A stretch of DNA of 64,000 nt from an uncultured Paraprevotella sp. (lineage in GTDB: Bacteria; Bacteroidota; Bacteroidia; Bacteroidales; Bacteroidaceae), in the NCBI GenBank assembly GCA_910586505.1, contig CAJUGV010000007.1, positions 1-64,000 on the forward strand, read 5' to 3'. Under the pieces are notes generated by a model. The model ran no database searches, had not been told where the DNA came from, and saw nothing but the letters and a program-made list of their open reading frames with translations. How positions within the stretch are numbered: the first letter of the stretch is position 1; the number at the start of each line of letters is the position of its first letter. This document shows, one piece after another, positions 18,811-26,924 of the stretch. Both the position numbers and the translations under genes were made by a program.

Positions 18811-18835
18811 ACGCTTGAATTTCTTTAATCTCATG

Positions 18836-18843
18836 CAAAGGTA
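18836..18843 (-). promoter_or_regulatory. -7 box of the coiled-coil gene
   Basis: On the minus strand TACCTTTG matches the -7 consensus; TTTG at 18863-18860 lies 16 bp upstream. Its position decides the start of the coiled-coil gene in favour of 18810. Confidence 0.5.
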
Positions 18844-18919
18844 GAAATAAAAATGGTTTCAAACTATTTTACGGCATATTATCTCCGCATCTCATGGAGG
18901 CCGGTTTGAAAAAAAAGTG

Positions 18920-18927
18920 TAATTTTG
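18920..18927 (+). promoter_or_regulatory. -7 box of hisS
   Basis: TAATTTTG matches TAnnTTTG and lies 28 bp before the hisS start. Confidence 0.5.
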
Positions 18928-18955
18928 CGACGAAATCATTAAAAGCATATTGAAT

Positions 18956-20320
18956 ATGGCTACGAAACCCGGAATACCTAAAGGTACACGTGACTTTTCG
19001 CCTGTGGAAATGGCGAAACGCAATTATATATTCGATACCATACGGAGCGTGTATGCCGTGTATGGCTTTCAGCAGATAGAGACACCCTCAATGGAGAATT
19101 TATCTACATTGATGGGTAAGTACGGTGAGGAGGGGGACAAATTGCTCTTTAAGATCCTGAATTCGGGTAATTTCCTTTCCGGTGTGACGGCGGAAGAATG
19201 GGGCGGGGACAACATGAACAGACTGGCGGCACGCTTGTGTGAAAAGGGTCTGCGTTATGATTTGACCGTGCCTTTTGCACGTTATGTGGTCCAGCATCGC
19301 GATGAGTTGACCATGCCGTTCAAGCGTTATCAGATACAGCCTGTATGGCGGGCCGACCGTCCGCAAAAAGGGCGGTACCGCGAGTTTTATCAGTGTGATG
19401 CCGACGTGGTGGGAAGTGATTCTCTGCTCAATGAGGTCGAACTGATGCAGATCGTGGATACGGTGTTCACTAAGTTCGGCATCAGGGTCTGCATCAAGCT
19501 CAACAACCGTAAGATCCTGACCGGCATCGCCGAAATGATTGGTGCTGCCGACAAGATTGTGGATATTACCGTAGCCATAGACAAGTTGGATAAGATAGGA
19601 CTGGACAATGTGAATGCCGAACTGGCCGCTGCCGGTATATGTGAGGAAGCCGTGACCCGTTTGCAGCCGATCATCCGTCTGAGCGGTACGAATAAAGAGA
19701 AGTTGGCGGTAATGAAAGAGGTGCTGGCGGAGAGCGAGACAGGCCTGAAAGGTATTGTCGAATGTGAGTTTGTGCTTGACACGCTGGAGGCTTTGGGATT
19801 GCATAATGAAATGGAGATGGACCTGACGCTGGCACGCGGGCTGAACTATTATACGGGATGTATTTTTGAAGTGAAGGCTTTGGATGTGGAAATAGGCAGT
19901 ATCACGGGAGGCGGTCGCTACGACAACCTGACGGGAATTTTTGGCATGCCGGGAGTGAGCGGTGTGGGTATTTCATTCGGAGCCGACCGTATTTTCGACG
20001 TGCTCAACCAGCTTGACCTTTATCCGAAAGAGACGGTGACGGGAACGGAACTGCTCTTTGTGAATTTCGGACCGGCCGAGGCTTCCTGGTGTCTTCCTGT
20101 CATGGCGAAAGCGCGGCAGGCCGGTGTGCGGTGTGAGATTTATCCCGATAGTGCGAAGATGAAAAAACAGATGAGCTATGCCAATGCCAAAGCCGTGCCT
20201 TTTGTGGCCATCGTGGGAGAAAACGAAATGAATGAGGGAAAAATAACCCTGAAGAATATGGTCACGGGTGAGCAGGCGTTACTGACACCCGAAGAAATGA
20301 TAAATATCATTAAAAAGTAG
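18956..20320 (+). CDS. hisS: Histidyl-tRNA synthetase
   Basis: Class II aminoacyl-tRNA synthetase charging tRNA-His. The 454-residue protein has motif 1 near GTRDFSP...FQQIETPSME, motif 2 with FKRYQIQPVWRADRPQKGRYREFYQCD (about residues 122-148), the histidine-specific segment LARGLNYYTGCIFEV (about 295), motif 3 GGGRYDNL (about 320) and a C-terminal anticodon-binding domain from about 360. The ATG at 18956 is preferred over an in-frame TTG six bases upstream. A strong terminator follows at 20341. Confidence 0.96.
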   Translation: MATKPGIPKGTRDFSPVEMAKRNYIFDTIRSVYAVYGFQQIETPSMENLSTLMGKYGEEGDKLLFKILNSGNFLSGVTAEEWGGDNMNRLAARLCEKGLRYDLTVPFARYVVQHRDELTMPFKRYQIQPVWRADRPQKGRYREFYQCDADVVGSDSLLNEVELMQIVDTVFTKFGIRVCIKLNNRKILTGIAEMIGAADKIVDITVAIDKLDKIGLDNVNAELAAAGICEEAVTRLQPIIRLSGTNKEKLAVMKEVLAESETGLKGIVECEFVLDTLEALGLHNEMEMDLTLARGLNYYTGCIFEVKALDVEIGSITGGGRYDNLTGIFGMPGVSGVGISFGADRIFDVLNQLDLYPKETVTGTELLFVNFGPAEASWCLPVMAKARQAGVRCEIYPDSAKMKKQMSYANAKAVPFVAIVGENEMNEGKITLKNMVTGEQALLTPEEMINIIKK

Positions 20321-20340
20321 GTTTTGCAGAAACAAACATG

Positions 20341-20387
20341 CAGCCTTTGTTGTTACTTTACGGTGTGGCAGCAAAGGCTGTTTTTTT
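20341..20387 (+). terminator. Terminator of hisS
   Basis: Perfect 9-bp stem (20341-20349 with 20372-20380) followed by seven T. Confidence 0.8.
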
Positions 20388-20407
20388 ATAAACCTAACTG
20401 AGAAAAA

Positions 20408-20869
20408 ATGAAAGTAAAATTAATGATGTGGTGTATCTCCGTGCTGATGTTCCGGCCGGGCGGAGTTGCCGCGCAGGAGGTGAAAGATTTTGATGCCGGA
20501 AACTTCAAGGTGGAAGTCTCTCACATGATGCCGATCTCTTTTCCTTCACGGTCGCTTTCCTATGGCTATGAGGTGGTGTTGCGCCATGACACCGCAGTGG
20601 TCAGCCTGCCTTATATGGGGCGGGTTTATCAGCCCGTGATCAACGATGACGGGTTGCACTTCACTCTTCCAGCAAGAGAGGTCAGTGTGAAAGCGGTGGG
20701 CAAGTCCTGTACACGGGTGGAGTTCAGCGTGCGCAAGATGCCCGTGCTCTATAAGTTTATCGTGAAGGCTTACGACAACGGAAGGGCCGATGTGATGCTT
20801 ATTCCGAGTAATGCGCAGAGTATTTCCTATTCCGGAATGTGGGAGGAAAAATCGGTGGCGGAACTATGA
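20408..20869 (+). CDS. DUF4251-type secreted protein
   Basis: 153-residue protein with a signal peptide (about 1-22) and a small beta-rich domain. The pattern DTAVVSLPYMGRVYQPVIN...GLHFTLPA and the preceding SYGYEVVLRHD match the DUF4251 family, found almost only in Bacteroidales and of unknown function. It begins 21 bp after the hisS terminator without a clear -7 box, so it may depend on read-through. The family call rests on recognition of the pattern; no function is claimed. Confidence 0.7.
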   Translation: MKVKLMMWCISVLMFRPGGVAAQEVKDFDAGNFKVEVSHMMPISFPSRSLSYGYEVVLRHDTAVVSLPYMGRVYQPVINDDGLHFTLPAREVSVKAVGKSCTRVEFSVRKMPVLYKFIVKAYDNGRADVMLIPSNAQSISYSGMWEEKSVAEL

Positions 20870-20962
20870 CATTTTGATACATTTTGTGTCGGTCTGCGTG
20901 CTGCATGTAGGTTCGTCCGGGCGCAGTCCGAAAGCATTTTCTGTATAGATATTCAGATAATT

Positions 20963-20996
20963 TGCATATATGCGGAGTGATTTCCGCATATATGCA
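20963..20996. repeat. Perfect 14-bp palindrome with 6-nt loop
   Basis: Arms 20963-20976 and 20983-20996 are exact inverted copies ending in the TGCGGA/TCCGCA core. No T run follows, so it is not a typical terminator. Confidence 0.8.
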
Positions 20997-21004
20997 GAAT
21001 TTAC

Positions 21005-21054
21005 TGCGGAACATTTTTTTGCGTCTTGCGGAGTGCGGCGGAAAATGTTCCGCA
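21005..21054. repeat. 13-bp inverted repeat, TGCGGA-core family copy
   Basis: Arms 21005-21017 and 21042-21054 are exact inverted copies. The left half (21005-21033) aligns without gaps to 33396-33424, with 23 of 29 bases identical by my count. Confidence 0.65.
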
Positions 21055-21448
21055 TGGTTTTTTCGTAATGTGCGCGAATCTTCGGAAAACGGAGGAATGT
21101 GATGTGTGAATCTCTCCTGAAAGCGGTTGTTTTTGTTCCGGTTGGTTTCTTTTTTCGGACGGAAATGAAAATCGGAATGTCAGGGAATATCGTTTTTTCT
21201 TTACGCGATGCGGAGAATGCCGCGCCCGGTTGCCGGATATCGCTTTCCTAGTGTTACGGAAAGGGAACTTTTGCCGACGGAATGTCGGAAACCCGACGGG
21301 CGTGATTCGTTTATTTGCAGTGGGGAAGGCGAGAGGACGTAAATACGTCGCTCTTATGGAACGGCCGTTGACATTTTGTCCGTTTAAGGATGTTTTATTT
21401 TCTTTTTGTCTAAAAGTGTTCTAGTGCGGTCCGGTGGATTTTTTTCGC

Positions 21449-21456
21449 TATCTTTG
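21449..21456 (+). promoter_or_regulatory. -7 box of the acetyltransferase operon
   Basis: TATCTTTG lies 29 bp before the acetyltransferase start at 21486 and also argues against a GTG start at 21456. Confidence 0.55.
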
Positions 21457-21485
21457 TGTCTGTTCACGGTAAAAACAAAACGAAT

Positions 21486-22064
21486 ATGAAGTCTGAAATG
21501 GAAAAGATGCGCGGTGGGGAGCTTTATTGTTTTTCCGACGCGGAGATGCTGGTCAGTCTCAGGCATGCCAAAGCCGTCTGTGCCCGTTTGCAGACGGTGA
21601 GCATCATGGATGACGTGTATCGCGGGCTGATAGAAGAACTGATACCGGGCATTCCGGCAGATTCCGTTGTGTGTCCGCCTTTTCATTGCGACCACGGTAC
21701 GGAAATAACGTTGGGGGAGCATGTGTTCATCAACTATAATTGTGTCATGCTCGATTCAGGGGGAATCCGTATCGGGCGAAATACCAAGATAGGACCTAAC
21801 TGCCAGTTCTATACGCCTCAGCATCCTATGGATTATGTGGAACGGAGGGAGCCTAAGGAAACGGCTTATCCTATCGTAATAGGTGAGGACTGCTGGTTGG
21901 GAGGTAGCGTGGTGGTTTGTCCGGGTGTGAGCATAGGCGACCGTTGCATTATTGCTGCCGGCAGTGTGGTGACGAAAGATATTCCTGCCGATTCGATGGC
22001 TGCCGGATGTCCTGCTACGGTGAAGAAAAGGCTGAACGGAGCAGCTTTCCAAGATGAAGACTGA
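21486..22064 (+). CDS. Hexapeptide-repeat O-acetyltransferase (maltose/galactoside acetyltransferase family)
   Basis: 192-residue left-handed beta-helix acetyltransferase that moves acetyl from acetyl-CoA to a sugar hydroxyl. The N-terminal Mac domain (MRGGELYCFSDAEMLVSLRHAK) is followed by hexapeptide repeats; the catalytic histidine in YTPQHPMD falls at residue 113, the same position as in E. coli maltose acetyltransferase. The loop GEDCWLGGSVVVCPGVSIGD is typical. The natural acceptor is unknown, as usual for the family. The next gene overlaps its end by 11 bp, so the two are coupled. Confidence 0.88.
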   Translation: MKSEMEKMRGGELYCFSDAEMLVSLRHAKAVCARLQTVSIMDDVYRGLIEELIPGIPADSVVCPPFHCDHGTEITLGEHVFINYNCVMLDSGGIRIGRNTKIGPNCQFYTPQHPMDYVERREPKETAYPIVIGEDCWLGGSVVVCPGVSIGDRCIIAAGSVVTKDIPADSMAAGCPATVKKRLNGAAFQDED

Positions 22065-22782
22065 GGCCGGCGGATTGACGGTGAGCCGTGCTGCCGTCCG
22101 CGAATTTCTGGTAGCGCATGCCGATGCCGGCTATGCTTCTTTTTCATCGTCATTGGTGCCCGGTGCGTTGCCTATGCTGGGGGTGCGCCTGCCCGTATTG
22201 AGGGCGCTTGCCCGGGAAATAGCGGCGGGCGATTGGCAGACTTATCTGGCCGAAGCCGCCGGTGATACGTTTGAGGAAGTCATGTTGCAGGGATTGGTTA
22301 CGGGGATGGCCCGCATGCCTTTTGACGAGCAGATGGGGCGCATGGCGGCCTATGTCTGTAAAATCACCGACTGGGCCTTGTGCGATTCCCCTACGATGAG
22401 TTTCAAGTTTGTACGCCGTCGGCGTGAAGAGGTATGGACGTTCCTGCAACCCTATTTGTATAGTGAAGGCGAATTTACGAGGCGGTTTGCTATTGTATTG
22501 CTGTTGGCACATTTTATTACGGATGATTTCATAGACCGGGTGCTGGAGGCCTGTGTGGCGGTATCTTCACATGGTTACTACGTCATGATGGCAAGGGCTT
22601 GGCTTGTGGCGGAATGTTTTATCAAGTATCCCGAACGTACACGCTCCTTGCTGGCCGGCGGAGCACTTGATGATGCCACGCAGAACAAGGCAATACAAAA
22701 GATAGTGGATTCCTTCCGTGTGCCGGAAGGCGACAAGAATTGGGCGCGCGCTTTGCGGAGGAAGGCGACGCGCAGGAAATAA
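22054..22782 (+). CDS. DNA alkylation repair glycosylase (AlkD family)
   Basis: 242-residue HEAT-like repeat protein. AlkD enzymes excise bulky or positively charged alkylated bases. The segment CKITDWALCDSPTMSF (about residues 104-119) corresponds to the AlkD stretch holding the catalytic Asp next to a Trp, and later HGYYVMMARAWLVAECF matches the second Trp-bearing repeat. N-terminal LPMLGVRLPVLRALAREIA is the usual first repeat. It overlaps the acetyltransferase gene by 11 bp and precedes a nuclease gene, suggesting one transcript. Catalytic competence is inferred from the Trp/Asp positions. Confidence 0.85.
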   Translation: MKTEAGGLTVSRAAVREFLVAHADAGYASFSSSLVPGALPMLGVRLPVLRALAREIAAGDWQTYLAEAAGDTFEEVMLQGLVTGMARMPFDEQMGRMAAYVCKITDWALCDSPTMSFKFVRRRREEVWTFLQPYLYSEGEFTRRFAIVLLLAHFITDDFIDRVLEACVAVSSHGYYVMMARAWLVAECFIKYPERTRSLLAGGALDDATQNKAIQKIVDSFRVPEGDKNWARALRRKATRRK

Positions 22783-22814
22783 AGCTGGGAACTGTGAGTA
22801 AAAAAACAAGAAGA

Positions 22815-23672
22815 ATGAGTTGGAAGAACCTGATAGGCGGCCTTCTCTTGGCTGCGGTCGTGCTTTCCGGAGCGTATGACCGTTTGCGTGAAACGGTAAG
22901 GAACACTCCGTCCGGTACGTCGCTTCCCGAAACGGCTGGCGGACGAATGGGGGCTGCTCCGCCGGTTAGGGATGGGGCCTTGTCCGACCCCGGTCTGCCG
23001 GTTACGGTTGTTGAGCGTAGCAGCCGGATCATCAGGCATTTGGGTTATACTGTGTCTTATAATGCCGATACCCGTATCGCCAATTGGGTGGCATGGACAC
23101 TTACGCCCGATCGTTTCGAAGAGGTGGTGAGCCGTTATGATAAGTTTCTGCCCGATCCCGAAGTGGGCGAGGATGCCGTGACCACGGAAGATTACACGCG
23201 GTCTGGTTATGATAGGGGACATCTGTGTCCGGCGGCGGATAATAAATGGGATAAACAAGCCATGCGCGAAAGCTTTTACATGACCAACGTGTGCCCGCAA
23301 AATCATAACCTGAACCGTGGCGACTGGAAAGAACTGGAAGAAGCCTGCCGGGAATGGACGCTCGAGCATGGAAAACTTTATGTAGTGGCCGGTCCGGTAC
23401 TCTACCGTGGAGAACATCGTCGGATAGGCATGCGCCGTGTCGTGGTGCCCGAAGCCTTTTATAAAGTTGTATTTTGTCCGGAGCCGTTGAAAGCCATAGG
23501 CTTTATCTATAAGAATACGTCGGGCAATCACCCGCTTGATGCCTATATCAATACGGTGGACGAAGTGGAGCGCATTACGGGACTGGATTTTTTCCCCGAT
23601 CTGCCGGACAGTCTGGAGATTCAGGTAGAGTCGGTCTGCAATATCAAAGAGTGGCGGATGCCGGAGCGTTGA
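22815..23672 (+). CDS. DNA/RNA non-specific endonuclease (NUC1 family), membrane-anchored or secreted
   Basis: 285-residue beta-beta-alpha-metal nuclease. A hydrophobic stretch (about residues 6-20) acts as signal or anchor, a low-complexity linker follows, and the catalytic domain has DRGH at 133-136 (His136 the general base) in SGYDRGHLCPAADN, then NVCPQNHNLNRGDWKELE with the metal-binding Asn. It digests DNA and RNA outside the cytoplasm, probably for nutrient use. A GTG start at 22794 would add seven residues, mostly basic, and is equally possible; starts further upstream lie inside the AlkD gene. Confidence 0.88.
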   Translation: MSWKNLIGGLLLAAVVLSGAYDRLRETVRNTPSGTSLPETAGGRMGAAPPVRDGALSDPGLPVTVVERSSRIIRHLGYTVSYNADTRIANWVAWTLTPDRFEEVVSRYDKFLPDPEVGEDAVTTEDYTRSGYDRGHLCPAADNKWDKQAMRESFYMTNVCPQNHNLNRGDWKELEEACREWTLEHGKLYVVAGPVLYRGEHRRIGMRRVVVPEAFYKVVFCPEPLKAIGFIYKNTSGNHPLDAYINTVDEVERITGLDFFPDLPDSLEIQVESVCNIKEWRMPER

Positions 23673-23677
23673 CAGGA

Positions 23678-24559
23678 TCAGTTCCGTATGTAACGGCGTG
23701 AGAGATCCAGGCGACGTTCGCGAAGTTTCTTCAGAAGAGGCTGGAAAAGAAACAGGGTCCAGAACATACAGAAGAAACATACGCCTGAGATGGCGCTGTC
23801 CAGCCCCAAAGGTGCGAATGGGATGGCGCAGAAAGAATAGAGCAGACAGTAGGTGAGGAGTTGATGCTCGCGTGAGATGCGCCAAATGTGTCTGCGTTTT
23901 TTGTGTGAGGACAAAAAATAAATGGTGAGCAGGGTGGCAAACATAAACACCTTGGTGTCCCATAATTGTATGAACCCGTTTGCGGTTTGCGAGGGCAAGG
24001 CTGTCAGGGCGCTCCATGAAGAGTATTTCCAATAGGCCGACTGCAGGAGGCAGAGTGTGGTACCGATGACAAAACCGATTACCATGGGCCAACAGGCCAG
24101 TCTGAACAGTCTGTCGCGCTGCAGGTAAGACAGCGTGAGGAAGGCCAGGCAGAGCGGAATTGTAATGCTGTCGTGCGTGTAGCTGCAAAAGATACCCATG
24201 AGGAGCATCAGAAAATAGCCGTATTTGAAGTTTTTATTGGAGATACGTGTATATTGCGAGATGAAGAACGGGACGATGCAAGTGGATGAGAGGGTCAGCA
24301 CAGCCGTTTCATCGCGATTGAAAAACATGTGTGAGTCGGGGCAGAACAGCAGGATGAATGCTGCCGTACACAAGATTCCCGTGGCGCTGTCCGTGGAATG
24401 TGCAATACGTCCCGTAAGCCATACCAGCAATGTGAAGAGCAGGGCGGACAGCGGATTGATGATTTCCGGTTGCCATACATAGCCTCCCGTTTTAGGGAAG
24501 AATGTCAATACGGAAAGCATGATGAGAAATACGGAAAAGTAGGTCAGTCGCAGCTTCAT
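23678..24559 (-). CDS. Polytopic membrane protein of unknown function
   Basis: 293-residue protein with about eight hydrophobic segments, for example FSVFLIMLSVLTFF near the start and PMVIGFVIGTTLCLL mid-protein, and a basic C terminus. The pattern HDSITIPLCLAFLTL and the conserved-looking loops recall the DUF6056-like/glycan-polymerase-like membrane proteins, but I do not recognise the family with confidence. I choose MKLRLTYF (24559) as start because upstream in-frame residues are not hydrophobic and it is close to a -7-like box (24576-24583, TATTTTTG on the minus strand). It converges on the nuclease gene and is divergent from groES. Confidence 0.65.
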   Translation of the reverse strand: MKLRLTYFSVFLIMLSVLTFFPKTGGYVWQPEIINPLSALLFTLLVWLTGRIAHSTDSATGILCTAAFILLFCPDSHMFFNRDETAVLTLSSTCIVPFFISQYTRISNKNFKYGYFLMLLMGIFCSYTHDSITIPLCLAFLTLSYLQRDRLFRLACWPMVIGFVIGTTLCLLQSAYWKYSSWSALTALPSQTANGFIQLWDTKVFMFATLLTIYFLSSHKKRRHIWRISREHQLLTYCLLYSFCAIPFAPLGLDSAISGVCFFCMFWTLFLFQPLLKKLRERRLDLSRRYIRN

Positions 24560-24691
24560 GTATCGTTGCTTTTTGCAAAAATACACAATAAAATCCATAT
24601 GATGACCGTCTGCTTCCGTTTTGTCGTGAAAAAAGGGAAAGTGCATACTGACAGAAAGTCTGCCGTTTTGTGTAACAGGCCGCTAAAAAAT

Positions 24692-24732
24692 ATGCCAAAC
24701 TGTCAGATTTGTCGTTTTGGCATGTTTTTCGT
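24692..24732 (+). promoter_or_regulatory. Putative heat-shock control region of groESL
   Basis: An 8-bp inverted repeat (ATGCCAAA 24692-24699, TTTGGCAT 24716-24723) encloses two TGTC direct repeats (24701-24704 and 24710-24713). The right arm runs into TTGGCATG, resembling the -24 half of a sigma-54 promoter, with GT instead of GC ten bases further on. There is no TAnnTTTG box and no CIRCE repeat before groES. The regulator is unknown. Confidence 0.4.
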
Positions 24733-24782
24733 ACTCTCAGGAGTAGATTTTAAAAAATGTACAACTATAAAATATATCAATT

Positions 24783-25055
24783 ATGAGTATTAAACCATTG
24801 GCAGACCGGGTGCTGATAGAACCGGCTCCGGCAGAGACAAAAACAATCGGTGGCATTATCATTCCCGATACCGCTAAGGAAAAACCGTTGCAGGGTACTG
24901 TAGTGGCTGTAGGAAAAGGTACCAAAGAGGAGGAAATGGTATTGAAAGAAGGCGATACTGTACTTTACGGAAAATATGCCGGAACGGAACTCGAGTTCGA
25001 AGGTAAGAAGTATTTGATTATGCGTCAGAATGACGTGGTGGCAGTGCTTGCATAA
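24783..25055 (+). CDS. groES: Co-chaperonin GroES
   Basis: 90-residue lid of the GroEL folding chamber. It begins IKPLADRVLIEPAPAETKT, has the mobile loop TIGGIIIPDTAKEK (about residues 20-33) that docks on GroEL, and ends with DVVAVLA. Length is standard. groEL follows after 52 bp, and a possible heat-shock control region lies upstream. Confidence 0.97.
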   Translation: MSIKPLADRVLIEPAPAETKTIGGIIIPDTAKEKPLQGTVVAVGKGTKEEEMVLKEGDTVLYGKYAGTELEFEGKKYLIMRQNDVVAVLA

Positions 25056-25107
25056 CCGCGTTCTTCTATACATTATTATATAACACACTAAAGAAAGGAA
25101 GATAATC

Positions 25108-26745
25108 ATGGCAAAAGATATTAAATTTAATATAGAAGCTCGTGAATTGATGAAGAACGGCGTGGACCAGCTCGCCAATGCAGTAAAGGTAACGCTTGGA
25201 CCGAAAGGACGCAACGTCATCATCGAGAAGAAATTCGGTGCGCCCCATATTACTAAGGATGGTGTGACTGTAGCCAAGGAGATAGAACTGGCCGATGCAT
25301 TCGAGAATGCCGGAGCGCAGTTGGTGAAGAGCGTAGCCAGCAAGACCGGTGACGATGCCGGCGACGGAACCACTACGGCTACCGTATTGGCGCAGAGCAT
25401 CGTAAGCGTAGGATTGAAGAATGTGGCTGCCGGTGCCAATCCGATGGACCTGAAGCGCGGTATCGACAAGGCTGTGGCTAAGGTGGTCGAGCACATTAAG
25501 GGCCAGGCCGAGCAGGTGGGCGACGATTACAGCAAGATCGAGCAGGTGGCTACCGTCAGTGCCAATAATGATCCCGAAATAGGTAAGTTGCTGGCCGAAG
25601 CCATGAAGAAGGTGAGCAAGGACGGTGTGATCACCATAGAGGAAGCCAAGGGACGCGACACTACTATCGGCGTGGTGGAAGGTATGCAGTTCGACCGCGG
25701 TTATCTTTCGGCATATTTCGTGACCGATACGGAGAAGATGGAATGCGTGATGGAGAATCCGTATATCTTGATTTACGATAAGAAGATCTCCAATTTGAAG
25801 GACTTCCTGCCTATTCTTGAACCTGCCGTACAGAGCGGACGCCCCTTGCTGGTCATTGCCGAGGACGTGGACAGCGAAGCCTTGACTACTCTTGTAGTAA
25901 ACCGTTTGCGCAGTCAGTTGAAGATTTGTGCGGTGAAGGCTCCCGGTTTCGGCGACCGTCGCAAGGCTATGTTGGAAGACATTGCCGTATTGACAGGCGG
26001 TGTGGTTATCAGCGAAGAAAAGGGACTGAAGCTGGAGCAGGCTACTATTGAAATGCTGGGTACTTGCGACAAGGTGACAATCTCTAAGGACAATACGACG
26101 ATTGTAAACGGTCACGGACAAAGCGAACTTATCAAGGACCGTGTAAATCAGATAAAGAACGAGATCGCCAATTCTACAAGCGACTACGACAAGGAGAAGC
26201 TGCAGGAGCGTCTGGCTAAGCTGAGCGGTGGTGTGGCTGTGCTCTATGTCGGTGCACCGAGTGAGGTGGAAATGAAAGAGAAGAAAGACCGTGTGGACGA
26301 TGCTCTCTGCGCTACGCGTGCGGCTATCGAGGAAGGAATCATTCCGGGTGGCGGTGTGGCTTATATCCGTGCTATCAGGGCTTTGGAAGGTCTGAAGGGA
26401 GATAACGCCGATGAGACTACAGGTATCAACATTGTGAAGCGTGCCATCGAGGAACCGCTTCGTCAGATTGTGGAAAATGCCGGTCTTGAAGGTTCCGTAG
26501 TTGTGGAGAAGGTGCGTCAGGCCGAAGGTGATTTCGGTTACAATGCACGTGAAGACAAATACGAGAACATGAAGGCAAGCGGTATCATCGATCCTGCCAA
26601 GGTTACTCGTGTGGCCCTCGAAAATGCCGCTTCTATCGCAGGCATGTTCCTGACTACGGAGTGTGTCATTTGCGACAAGAAGGAAGACAAGCCCGAAATG
26701 CCTATGGGAGCTCCCGGTATGGGCGGCATGGGTGGCATGATGTAA
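25108..26745 (+). CDS. groEL: Chaperonin GroEL
   Basis: ATP-driven 60-kDa folding chamber subunit (545 aa). It has the signature TLGPKGRNV (about residue 29), the nucleotide loop GDDAGDGTTTATVLAQ (about 86-101), the apical domain with RPLLVIAEDVDSEAL, AAIEEGIIPGGG (about 404), and the Gly/Met-rich tail GMGGMGGMM. Codon use is highly biased, as expected for an abundant protein. A terminator follows at 26779. An antisense frame of 594 codons across it is a by-product of that codon bias. Confidence 0.98.
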   Translation: MAKDIKFNIEARELMKNGVDQLANAVKVTLGPKGRNVIIEKKFGAPHITKDGVTVAKEIELADAFENAGAQLVKSVASKTGDDAGDGTTTATVLAQSIVSVGLKNVAAGANPMDLKRGIDKAVAKVVEHIKGQAEQVGDDYSKIEQVATVSANNDPEIGKLLAEAMKKVSKDGVITIEEAKGRDTTIGVVEGMQFDRGYLSAYFVTDTEKMECVMENPYILIYDKKISNLKDFLPILEPAVQSGRPLLVIAEDVDSEALTTLVVNRLRSQLKICAVKAPGFGDRRKAMLEDIAVLTGGVVISEEKGLKLEQATIEMLGTCDKVTISKDNTTIVNGHGQSELIKDRVNQIKNEIANSTSDYDKEKLQERLAKLSGGVAVLYVGAPSEVEMKEKKDRVDDALCATRAAIEEGIIPGGGVAYIRAIRALEGLKGDNADETTGINIVKRAIEEPLRQIVENAGLEGSVVVEKVRQAEGDFGYNAREDKYENMKASGIIDPAKVTRVALENAASIAGMFLTTECVICDKKEDKPEMPMGAPGMGGMGGMM

Positions 26746-26778
26746 TTGGAAGTTTACACATAATCCCAATATTAAAAG

Positions 26779-26818
26779 CGGGAAAGGATGCTCACAACGG
26801 GCCTCCTTTCCCGTTTTC
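26779..26818 (+). terminator. Terminator of groESL
   Basis: Perfect 10-bp stem (26779-26788 with 26804-26813) followed by TTTT. Confidence 0.75.
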
Positions 26819-26869
26819 AGTATTTTTATCATTCCTGGGATAAGAATCATAAAAACAGTTATTTTTTCC

Positions 26870-26898
26870 TTTGGTCGGCGAAAAACATGTTACCTTTG
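26870..26898 (+). promoter_or_regulatory. Promoter of the TerB-DnaJ gene
   Basis: TTTG at 26870-26873 and TACCTTTG at 26891-26898, 17 bp apart, 27 bp upstream of the start codon. Confidence 0.55.
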
Positions 26899-26924
26899 AA
26901 AGTAGAACGATAAAAGAATGTAAT

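Larger units (their letters stand above)
20870..21485. other. 616-bp intergenic region with palindromes
   Basis: No convincing gene. The first 190 bp hold two long palindromes (20963-20996 and 21005-21054, listed separately). The middle part is GC-rich with small hairpins, for example the inverted pairs around 21275-21300 and 21332-21356, which I cannot assign. The end holds a -7 box at 21449-21456. Confidence 0.6.

Noticed and set aside
22578..24188. 536-codon open frame antisense to the AlkD and nuclease genes
   Set aside because: The sense genes have clear catalytic motifs; the antisense product is His/Arg-rich without family features.
25066..26850. 594-codon open frame antisense to groEL
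   Set aside because: Produced by the strong codon bias of groEL; no promoter or recognisable protein.
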